Assembly (NCBI GenBank): GCA_903860995.1
Contig: CAIOSS010000104.1
Coordinates: 1 to 6,239, forward strand
DNA: 6,239 nucleotides
DNA from: an uncultured delta proteobacterium
GTDB taxonomy: Bacteria > Myxococcota_A > Polyangia > Polyangiales > Ga0077539
Reading direction: 5' to 3'
Positions 1 to 4,587 of the stretch are shown in pieces. Within the stretch, counting starts at the first letter, position 1. The number at the start of each line of letters is the position of its first letter. The notes below the pieces were generated by a model. The model worked only from the letters and a program-made list of their open reading frames with translations, made no database searches and was not told the origin of the DNA. The translations under genes and the position numbers were made by a program.

Positions 1-210
1 CGGCCACCTACAATCAACCCGACGCGCGACGCGCGGCGGCGCCGCATGGTCGGGCGACCGCCATGGGCGACGATTCAGCGATGCCCTGGCGACGGACGGG
101 ACCGTCGAACCGCTCACCGGTCGCCTACTCCGAATCCCAGAGGCGGAGGAAACGTCCCCCCCGGGGCTTTCCCTCGGGGCCCGAGCCGTGATAGTGACCG
201 CGCCCCCGAT
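1..210. other. Non-coding upstream region of the rpsF operon
   Basis: No convincing gene is visible here. The open frames in this stretch translate to Arg/Pro/Gly-rich low-complexity sequence with no ribosome binding site. Small structures seen are a tandem 7-mer (GACGCGC twice, 21-34), a palindrome GCGGCGCCGC (36-45), a short hairpin with GACGG/CCGTC arms (91-95 and 102-106), and an inverted repeat CTCGGG-G-CCCGAG (173-185). The end of an upstream gene could lie before position 1, but no stop codon can be tied to it. The region presumably holds the operon promoter. Confidence 0.5.
168..195 (+). promoter_or_regulatory. Weak sigma-70-like promoter candidate for rpsF-rpsR-rplI
   Basis: A -35-like TTTCCC (168-173) is separated by 16 nt from a -10-like GATAGT (190-195; four of six consensus positions). 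It lies about 105 nt ahead of the rpsF start, which would leave a leader containing the hairpins described separately. The -35 match is poor (three of six), and the CTCGGG-G-CCCGAG inverted repeat falls inside the spacer. This is a candidate by position only. Confidence 0.2.
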
Positions 211-290
211 GGACGTTCGCTGTTGAGCGTCCGGTCGGTCCTCGCTCCCGCGCCCAGCTCGCGGGGGCCAACGTGAAGGTCCAGGAGGAC
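211..290 (+). promoter_or_regulatory. Structured rpsF leader that can sequester the Shine-Dalgarno; possible S6:S18 autoregulatory element
   Basis: Three pairings can be read directly. (1) GGACG at 211-215 pairs with CGTCC at 228-232; an alternative inner stem is CGCT/AGCG at 218-221 and 226-229. (2) A nine-pair stem joins 244-252 to 260-268, with one G-U pair and the loop CCCAGCT. (3) GTCCTC at 238-243, immediately before that stem, pairs with GAGGAC at 285-290, which overlaps the Shine-Dalgarno of rpsF. A competing local hairpin GTCC-AGGA-GGAC (279-290) would also hide the ribosome binding site. In many bacteria the S6:S18 complex is known to bind a structured element in the rpsF mRNA leader and repress its own operon; position and structure fit such a role here. 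I did not identify the conserved CCG bulge of that motif with certainty, so the link is inference. Confidence 0.4.
283..288 (+). promoter_or_regulatory. Shine-Dalgarno of rpsF (AGGAGG)
   Basis: A perfect AGGAGG lies 11 nt before the ATG at 300. It decides the start: an in-frame GTG at 273 lies upstream of this site and would add nine residues without homology to S6. The motif sits in the 3' arm of two possible stems, so access to it may be controlled. Confidence 0.8.
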
Positions 291-299
291 AACACATCT

Positions 300-893
300 A
301 TGGCAACGGAAGTACGGAGCACGCGGGCCTCGGATTACGAGACCGTGTTCATCCTTCGCCCGGACATCGATGGCGAGGCGTCGGAGAAGGTCATCTCCCG
401 CGCGATCTCGTCCCTCGAGAGCACCGGCGCGAAGCTCACCAAGATCGAGAGTTGGGGCAAGCGTCGCCTCGCCTACCCGATCGCGAAGCAGCGCAAGGGC
501 GTCTACGTCTACATGCGCTACCTCGGCGTCGGCGGCACCGTGGCGGAGCTCGAGCGCAACCTGCGCATGCTCGACACCGTCATCCGTCACATGACGGTGG
601 TGCTCGCCAAGGACGTCGACGTGACCACGGTCACCGTCGACCCCGAGGAGGTCAAGGTTCGCCGCATCGAGCTGTCCGCCAAGGACGACGAGCGCGACGA
701 GAGCTACGAGGCCCAGCTCGGCCTGGCCGACGAGCCCCGCCGTGACCGCGGCGATCGCGGCGACCGCGGTGACCGCGGCGACCGCGGCGACCGCGGCGAT
801 CGCGGCGACCGTGAGCAGGCTGCCCCCGCGGCGGTCGAGGCACCCAAGGACTCCGATGACGGCGCCGGGGCACCCCCCGCGGCCGAGGCCTGA
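300..893 (+). CDS. rpsF: 30S ribosomal protein bS6 with a long DRG-repeat C-terminal tail
   Basis: bS6 binds 16S rRNA as a heterodimer with bS18 in the platform of the 30S subunit. The 197-residue product has the family core at about residues 12-110. Recognisable blocks are [10 protein letters not shown] (13-22), the [15 protein letters not shown] segment (50-64), YVYMRYLG (69-76) and the [18 protein letters not shown] helix and strand (83-100). The family is usually about 95-135 residues long, so the tail from about 115 is extra. It begins acidic and charged, passes through seven DRG tripeptides plus a final DR (149-171), and ends in an Ala/Pro/Asp-rich stretch. The tail is probably disordered. 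The start at 300 is supported by AGGAGG; a GTG at 273 is a less likely alternative. It is the first gene of the operon, 14 nt before rpsR. Confidence 0.96.
   Translation: MATEVRSTRASDYETVFILRPDIDGEASEKVISRAISSLESTGAKLTKIESWGKRRLAYPIAKQRKGVYVYMRYLGVGGTVAELERNLRMLDTVIRHMTVVLAKDVDVTTVTVDPEEVKVRRIELSAKDDERDESYEAQLGLADEPRRDRGDRGDRGDRGDRGDRGDRGDREQAAPAAVEAPKDSDDGAGAPPAAEA
744..812 (+). repeat. 9-bp tandem repeat in rpsF encoding (Asp-Arg-Gly)n
   Basis: The unit GACCGCGGC is repeated seven times, followed by a partial eighth unit (GACCGT). Variation is limited to synonymous third positions (GAC/GAT, GGC/GGT), so it is a near-perfect minisatellite in frame with rpsF. Each unit contains the palindrome CCGCGG or a close variant. 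The array encodes residues 149-171 of S6. Being a multiple of three, gain or loss of a unit would keep the frame, so copy number could vary between strains. Confidence 0.93.
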
Positions 894-907
894 AAGGACA
901 AAAGATC

Positions 908-1231
908 ATGGCTCGCTTTTCAGGTGGTGGAATGGATCCGTTCGACGATCGCGGCGGCTACAGCGAGGGCGGCGCTGCCGAGATCGCGGCCGAGAACATC
1001 GCGGCCCGGCGCCGCGGTGGCCGCAAGCGCGTCTGCAAGTTCTGCGTCGAGAAGGTCGAGGGCATCGACTACAAGGACGCCGGCCTGCTGCGCTACTTCC
1101 TCAGCGACCGCGGCAAGGTGGTGCCCCGTCGCATCTCCGGGACGTGCGCGCTTCACCAGCGGATGCTCATCGGCGCGATCAAGCGCGGCCGCATGATCGC
1201 CCTGCTGCCGTTTACGACGTCGGGTAAGTGA
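908..1231 (+). CDS. rpsR: 30S ribosomal protein bS18, zinc-binding (C+) type, with extended N-terminus
   Basis: bS18 is the partner of bS6 on the 30S platform. The 107-residue product has the full family core from about residue 40: [40 protein letters not shown], then [13 protein letters not shown]. Cys43, Cys46, Cys80 and His83 form the zinc-ligand set of the C+ form of S18; C- paralogues lack these cysteines. The family is usually about 75-90 residues, and here some 38 residues rich in Gly, Ala, Asp and Glu precede the core. The ATG at 908 is supported by AAAGGA (893-898). An internal ATG at residue 9 (932) is less likely. The gene starts 14 nt after rpsF and ends 10 nt before rplI, consistent with one transcript. 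Confidence 0.96.
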   Translation: MARFSGGGMDPFDDRGGYSEGGAAEIAAENIAARRRGGRKRVCKFCVEKVEGIDYKDAGLLRYFLSDRGKVVPRRISGTCALHQRMLIGAIKRGRMIALLPFTTSGK

Positions 1232-1241
1232 GAGGTCTACC

Positions 1242-1709
1242 GTGAGCAAGACTGTTCATGTGATTCTGCAGCGCGACGTCGCCAAGCTCGGCAAGGGCGG
1301 CGAGGTCGTGAAGGTGGCTTCGGGCTACGCCCGCAACTACCTCCTCCCGGAGGGCTTCGCGCTCTCGGCGAGCGAGGGCAACGTGGCCCGCTTCGAGCAC
1401 CAGAAGAAGGTCGCCGGAGAGAAGGCCGCGAAGACCCGCGCCGACGCGGCGACCCTGGCGACGAAGCTCGGCACGCTCGAGCTCACCATCGCCCGCACCG
1501 TGGGCGGCGAGGGCAAGCTCTACGGCTCGGTGACCCACAAGGACATCGAGGCGGCGCTCAAGGCGAAGGGCTACGACATCGACCGCAAGAAGCTGTCGGT
1601 GGACAACATCCGCTCGACCGGGTCCTACGCCGTCACCGCGAAGCTCGCCCCGGAGGTCACCGCGACCTTCAAGGTGAACGTCGTGGCCGACGCCAAGTCC
1701 GCGTCCTGA
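1242..1709 (+). CDS. rplI: 50S ribosomal protein bL9
   Basis: bL9 binds 23S rRNA near the base of the L1 stalk and helps keep the reading frame. The 155-residue product shows the N-terminal RNA-binding domain with VILQRDVAKLGKGGEVVKV (7-25) and the family signature GYARNYLLPEGFA (28-40). It is followed by a charged connecting helix (about 42-75) and a C-terminal domain with GKLYGSVTHKDIEAAL (91-106). Length is close to the usual 147-150 residues. The start is GTG at 1242, with AGAGG at 1231-1235 overlapping the stop codon of rpsR, so translation of the two genes is probably coupled. In many proteobacteria dnaB follows rplI; here the operon ends and an unrelated Uma2 gene follows. Confidence 0.96.
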   Translation: MSKTVHVILQRDVAKLGKGGEVVKVASGYARNYLLPEGFALSASEGNVARFEHQKKVAGEKAAKTRADAATLATKLGTLELTIARTVGGEGKLYGSVTHKDIEAALKAKGYDIDRKKLSVDNIRSTGSYAVTAKLAPEVTATFKVNVVADAKSAS

Positions 1710-1710
1710 T

Positions 1711-1806
1711 CGCCTCCGTCTCCCTCCCTCCCCCTCCCTCCTACCCGCGCTGATCCAGCGGCCATCGCCGCCACCCTCTGCCGCCACCCCGCCGCCATGG
1801 CGGCGG
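1711..1806 (+). terminator. Putative end of the ribosomal operon: C-rich, G-poor tract followed by an 18-bp palindrome
   Basis: In 1711-1790 I count 49 C, 12 G, 13 T and 6 A, which is far from the near-equal C and G of the flanking genes. A long C-over-G excess in untranslated RNA right after a stop codon is the usual mark of a Rho loading (rut) region. It is followed by the perfect palindrome CCGCCGCCATGGCGGCGG (1789-1806), which can form a 7-bp stem with a 4-nt loop. No T-run follows, only the weak TGCTTGTTTCG, so a classical intrinsic terminator is unlikely. Rho-dependent termination assisted by a hairpin is the inference. Confidence 0.45.
1722..1738 (-). other. Perfect G-quadruplex motif on the minus strand (i-motif on plus)
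   Basis: Read on the minus strand this is GGGAGGGGGAGGGAGGG: four runs of three or more G, joined by single A loops, a class known to form very stable parallel quadruplexes. On the plus strand 1725-1739 is an exact mirror repeat of pyrimidines (T-CCC-T-CCCCC-T-CCC-T), which can also favour triplex DNA. It lies 12 nt after the rplI stop codon, on the template strand for the ribosomal operon. Confidence 0.7.
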
Positions 1807-1825
1807 TGCCCGGAAGTGCTTGTTT

Positions 1826-1857
1826 CGTAGCGGTCCCGTGATGGCACGGTCGCTGCG
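1826..1857 (+). repeat. Imperfect inverted repeat abutting the Uma2 start codon
   Basis: Outer arms CGTAGCG (1826-1832) and CGCTGCG (1851-1857) pair over seven positions with one T-G wobble. Inner arms CCGTG (1836-1840) and CACGG (1845-1849) pair perfectly round the loop ATGG. A 3/1 internal loop separates the two stems. The structure ends one base before the ATG at 1858. It could be an operator, or an RNA hairpin in the leader if the true start is the ATG at 1879. Confidence 0.45.
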
Positions 1858-2586
1858 ATGGGTGCTAGCGTGAGAGCCATGGTGACGCGGGTTCAGCGCG
1901 GGGTGGACGTGGTGTTCGAGGCCCCGCGGTGGTCCGAGCGCTGGGTGCTCGAGGACGACGCCACCATGCCCGAGACGGACGCCCACCTGCTGACCACGAA
2001 GCTGCTGATGGACGTGCTCGTGGCGTGGATCGCGCGCACCGGCCGCGACGCCAAGGCGGGCAGCAACCTCGCGCTGCGGTGGGACCGCGCGCACCCGAAG
2101 GTGGGCGTCGATCCCGACGTGTACCTGGTGGAGCCTGCGCCGCCCGACGCGCAGCTCCGGAGCCTGCGCACGTGGGTGAAGGGCCACTACGCGCCGCGGG
2201 TCGCGGTGGAGGTGGTGAGCCGCCGCACGGCGAAGAAGGACTACGCCGAGGGCCCGGCGAAGTACGCCGCGAGCGGCACGCGCGAGCTGTGGATCTTCGA
2301 CCCCGAGGGCCATGGCCGCGGCGCGACGGGCGAGTCGTGGGTGCTGCAGGTGTGGCGGCGCACGAAGGCGGGGGCGTTTCGCCGGGAGCACGCGGGCGAC
2401 GGGCCGGCGTACTCCGACGAGCTCGGCGCGTGGCTCGTGGTCGCTGAGGGCGGCACGCGCCTGCGCATCGCCGACGACGAGGCGGGCGAGCGCCTGTGGC
2501 CCACCGAGGCCGAGGCCGAGCGTGCCGCGAAGGAGGCCGCCGAGGCCGAGATCGCCCGGCTGCGCGCGATGCTGGCAGCGCGATGA
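1858..2586 (+). CDS. Uma2 family (DUF820) putative PD-(D/E)XK endonuclease with C-terminal coiled coil
   Basis: The product has 242 residues and the Uma2 pattern. VDPDVYLVE carries the probable metal-binding Asp87, and VAVEVVS carries Glu118 with the typical following Ser121. Asp128 and Lys135-Tyr136 follow, then the block SGTRELWIFDP (139-149), matching the family's G-x-x-E-Y/L-W-I-x-D-P. The lysine sits in the helix after the strand rather than in a strict ExK; this assignment is inferred. Residues 213-242 are Ala/Glu/Arg heptad-like (TEAEAERAAKEAAEAEIARLRAML), the coiled-coil tail common in Uma2 proteins. Uma2 genes occur in many paralogues in some bacteria and their biological role is not established. 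No good Shine-Dalgarno precedes the ATG at 1858. The ATG at 1879, with a weak GAGAG, is a possible start that removes seven residues. No terminal inverted repeats or partner methylase are visible nearby. Confidence 0.85.
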   Translation: MGASVRAMVTRVQRGVDVVFEAPRWSERWVLEDDATMPETDAHLLTTKLLMDVLVAWIARTGRDAKAGSNLALRWDRAHPKVGVDPDVYLVEPAPPDAQLRSLRTWVKGHYAPRVAVEVVSRRTAKKDYAEGPAKYAASGTRELWIFDPEGHGRGATGESWVLQVWRRTKAGAFRREHAGDGPAYSDELGAWLVVAEGGTRLRIADDEAGERLWPTEAEAERAAKEAAEAEIARLRAMLAAR

Positions 2587-2647
2587 GGCCCCGGGCGACG
2601 AGACCCCCGCCCGGCGTCGCGGCGTGACCGCGTCGCGGTGGAGCTCG

Positions 2648-3013
2648 GTGACCCCGCTGAGCGGATCACCCTCGCTGCTTCCGCTCGCCCGCGCGCTGCT
2701 CGAGGCGCTGGGCCTCGGCGCCGCCGTCGTCCCGTCGCTCGGTGACTTCGTTCCGCGGCGGCAGTGGAGCAGCACGGAGGGCGACGCGCGGGTCTCGCTC
2801 GGGGTCGAAGTGTACGGGGTCGATCCCTACGCGGGCGGCGCGTCGAGCGCCGAGTGGATGCGCGTCGAGACCCCCGACCGCTCGCTGCGCGCGACCCTCT
2901 CGGAGATCGCCTGGGTGGGCCCCGAGCTCGACGTCGCCGCGGCGGGCGCGCCCGAGTGGCTCGACGCCGTCGCCGCGGTGGTCGCCGCGTACGTCGCGCA
3001 GTACGGGAAGTGA
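2648..3013 (+). CDS. Hypothetical protein, family not recognised
   Basis: This 121-residue open frame fills the space between two clearer genes. It has near-total G/C third positions and a balanced amino-acid composition (four Trp, mixed charged and hydrophobic residues), unlike the Arg/Pro/Gly-rich shadows around it. The sequence suggests an N-terminal amphipathic helix (LLPLARALLEALGLG), several beta strands in the middle (RVSLGVEVYGVDPYAGG, AEWMRVETPDRSLRATL) and a C-terminal helix (PEWLDAVAAVVAAYVAQYGK). That is a small alpha/beta fold, probably cytoplasmic; no signal peptide or membrane segment is seen. The GTG at 2648 has GGAG at 2640-2643 with short spacing. An in-frame GTG at 2624 would add eight residues. 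The same frame is open much further upstream, but only inside the Uma2 gene. It is 61 nt downstream of Uma2 and may share its transcript. No function can be assigned. Confidence 0.6.
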   Translation: MTPLSGSPSLLPLARALLEALGLGAAVVPSLGDFVPRRQWSSTEGDARVSLGVEVYGVDPYAGGASSAEWMRVETPDRSLRATLSEIAWVGPELDVAAAGAPEWLDAVAAVVAAYVAQYGK

Positions 3014-3105
3014 CTGCGACGGCGGGGCCTCGGCCCGCGTCACGCCCCACCATCGACCACGGGCCGCCACTACGCCGCCAGTGGGGGACACCGCTTCTCC
3101 CTTTT

Positions 3106-3110
3106 GGAGG
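3106..3110 (+). promoter_or_regulatory. Shine-Dalgarno GGAGG pointing to a TTG start
   Basis: GGAGG at 3106-3110 is 9 nt before an in-frame TTG at 3120. The first in-frame ATG (3156) has no purine-rich site before it; its upstream bases are GGGTCTCCTCCGTCG. A hairpin CCACT/AGTGG (3067-3071 and 3080-3084) lies just upstream. The site favours TTG initiation for the membrane protein gene. Confidence 0.5.
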
Positions 3111-3119
3111 TGCCGCTGG

Positions 3120-4583
3120 TTGACGCTCCGCGCACGCATCGGGTCTCCTCCGTCGATGCACGCCACCGCCCCGCCGACCTTCTCCGTCCCGTCGCTGCTC
3201 TTCGGGCTCCGCGCGCCGGTGTCCCGGCGGAGCTACCTGCTCGCGGGCGCTGCGCTCTTCGCGCTGAAATACGCCGTCGACTCGGCCATCGTGTACGCCT
3301 TCGTGGGGCGCCTCTGGCCGCCGCTGGCGTACTTCATCCCGAGCCTGTCGGTGCGCGACCGGATGCTCGGGTCCAACGTGCCGACGGCGATGCACGCCAC
3401 GCTGGCGCTCGCGGCGCTGCCCTTCCTCTGGGTGGGGCTCTCGATGAGCGTGCGGCGCGCGGCCAACGCGGGGCAGTCGCCGTGGTGGGGCGTCCTCTTC
3501 CTGGTGCCGGGTCTCAACTGGGTGCTGCTGGGCGTGCTCTCGCTGCTCCCGACGCGCGCCGACGCGCCGTGGGAGTCGGCGCCCGCCACGCCCTTCCGGC
3601 CGGTGCCCGCGGGCGAAGCCTCGACGTCGCTGGAGTCGGGTGTGCGCGACTCGGTGCTCGCGGTGCTGGGCGGCGTGGTGGTGGGGCTCGCGATGACGGC
3701 CCTCAGCGTGTACGGGCTGCGCACCTACGGCGGGGCGCTGTTCTTCGCGACGCCCTTCGCCATGGGGATCGTCACGACGATCCTCGGCAACCGGGGCCCG
3801 CTGCGCTCGCTGCAAAGCAGCATCGGGCTCGCGCTGCTCACGGTGGTGGCGACGGGCGCGGCGATCCTGCTGTTCGCGCTGGAGGGGGTGCTGTGCCTGC
3901 TGATGGCGATGCCCATCGCGGCCGCGGTGTGCGTGGTCGGGACGATGGTGGCCTGGGCGATCCTCCGGCAGTCGCGCTACAGCGCGGGGAGGCTCCAGGT
4001 GCTGGGGATCTTCCTCGTCGGCCTGCCGGGCCTCGCGGGGCTCGAAGCGAAGGTCGCCGACCCGATGCTGCGAGAGGCGGTGTCGGTGCGCGAGATCGAC
4101 GCGCCGCCCTCGGTGGTGTGGCGCCACGTGGTGGGCTTCACGGAGCTTCCGCCGCCGCCCGAATGGTTCTTCCGGCTGGGCGTGGCGTACCCGATGCGGG
4201 CGCGCATCGAGGGCGAGGGGGTCGGGGCGGTGCGCAACTGCGAGTTCTCGACGGGGCCCTTCGTGGAGCCCATCACGCGCTGGGAGCCGGGGTCGCGGCT
4301 GTCCTTCGACGTGCGCTCGCAGCCGCCGTCGATGACCGAGCTGAGCCCCTACCGGCACGTCAACGCGCCGCACCTGGAAGGCTACATGGTGTCGCGGCGC
4401 GGGGAGTTCCGGCTGACGGCGCTGCCGGGCGGGCGCACGCGGCTGGAGGGCAGCACCTGGTACACGATGGCGATCTTCCCGGAGTCGTACTGGGTGGTGC
4501 CCGCGGAGATGCTGCTGCACGCCATCCACGACCGGGTGCTGGCCCACGTCGCGAGGCTCTCGGAGCACGACACGGCGCGGTGA
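3120..4583 (+). CDS. Membrane protein with N-terminal DUF805-like region and C-terminal SRPBCC (START-like) domain
   Basis: With the TTG start the product has 487 residues; with the ATG at 3156, 475. The N-terminal part (about 25-144) looks like DUF805: LLFGLRAPVSRRSYL, then membrane segments near 39-62, 92-110 and 121-143, with the typical VRRAANAGQSPWWGVLFLVPGLN between the last two. After a Pro/Ala-rich linker (145-172) come further hydrophobic segments near 177-200, 205-222, 234-253, 256-282 and 292-308. Residues about 318-484 form a soluble SRPBCC-like domain: VSVREIDAPPSVVWRHVVGFTELPPPPEW, a run of strands, FRLTALPGGRTRLEGSTWYTM, and the long C-terminal helix AEMLLHAIHDRVLAHVARL. SRPBCC domains bind hydrophobic ligands in a cavity; DUF805 is of unknown function. 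The ligand and role are unknown. It ends 4 nt from the convergent peptidase gene. Confidence 0.8.
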   Translation: MTLRARIGSPPSMHATAPPTFSVPSLLFGLRAPVSRRSYLLAGAALFALKYAVDSAIVYAFVGRLWPPLAYFIPSLSVRDRMLGSNVPTAMHATLALAALPFLWVGLSMSVRRAANAGQSPWWGVLFLVPGLNWVLLGVLSLLPTRADAPWESAPATPFRPVPAGEASTSLESGVRDSVLAVLGGVVVGLAMTALSVYGLRTYGGALFFATPFAMGIVTTILGNRGPLRSLQSSIGLALLTVVATGAAILLFALEGVLCLLMAMPIAAAVCVVGTMVAWAILRQSRYSAGRLQVLGIFLVGLPGLAGLEAKVADPMLREAVSVREIDAPPSVVWRHVVGFTELPPPPEWFFRLGVAYPMRARIEGEGVGAVRNCEFSTGPFVEPITRWEPGSRLSFDVRSQPPSMTELSPYRHVNAPHLEGYMVSRRGEFRLTALPGGRTRLEGSTWYTMAIFPESYWVVPAEMLLHAIHDRVLAHVARLSEHDTAR

Positions 4584-4587
4584 CGCC

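Noticed and set aside
46..276. A 76-codon plus-strand ORF upstream of rpsF
   Set aside because: No ribosome binding site, low-complexity translation, and it overlaps the structured rpsF leader.
273..299. GTG at 273 as the start of rpsF
   Set aside because: It lies before the perfect AGGAGG and adds residues encoded by that site itself; the ATG at 300 is correctly spaced.
704..901. Minus-strand ORF made of Arg-Ser-Pro repeats opposite the S6 tail
   Set aside because: It is only the reverse reading of the 9-bp repeat in rpsF.
1858..2586. Transposase or restriction endonuclease gene of a mobile element
   Set aside because: The sequence fits Uma2, and no terminal inverted repeats, target duplication, methylase or integrase are seen nearby.
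2241..4568. A 775-codon open frame on the minus strand
   Set aside because: It is antisense to the Uma2, hypothetical and membrane protein genes. Its translation is dominated by Arg, His, Pro and Gly without any domain, which is the usual antisense shadow of GC-rich coding DNA.
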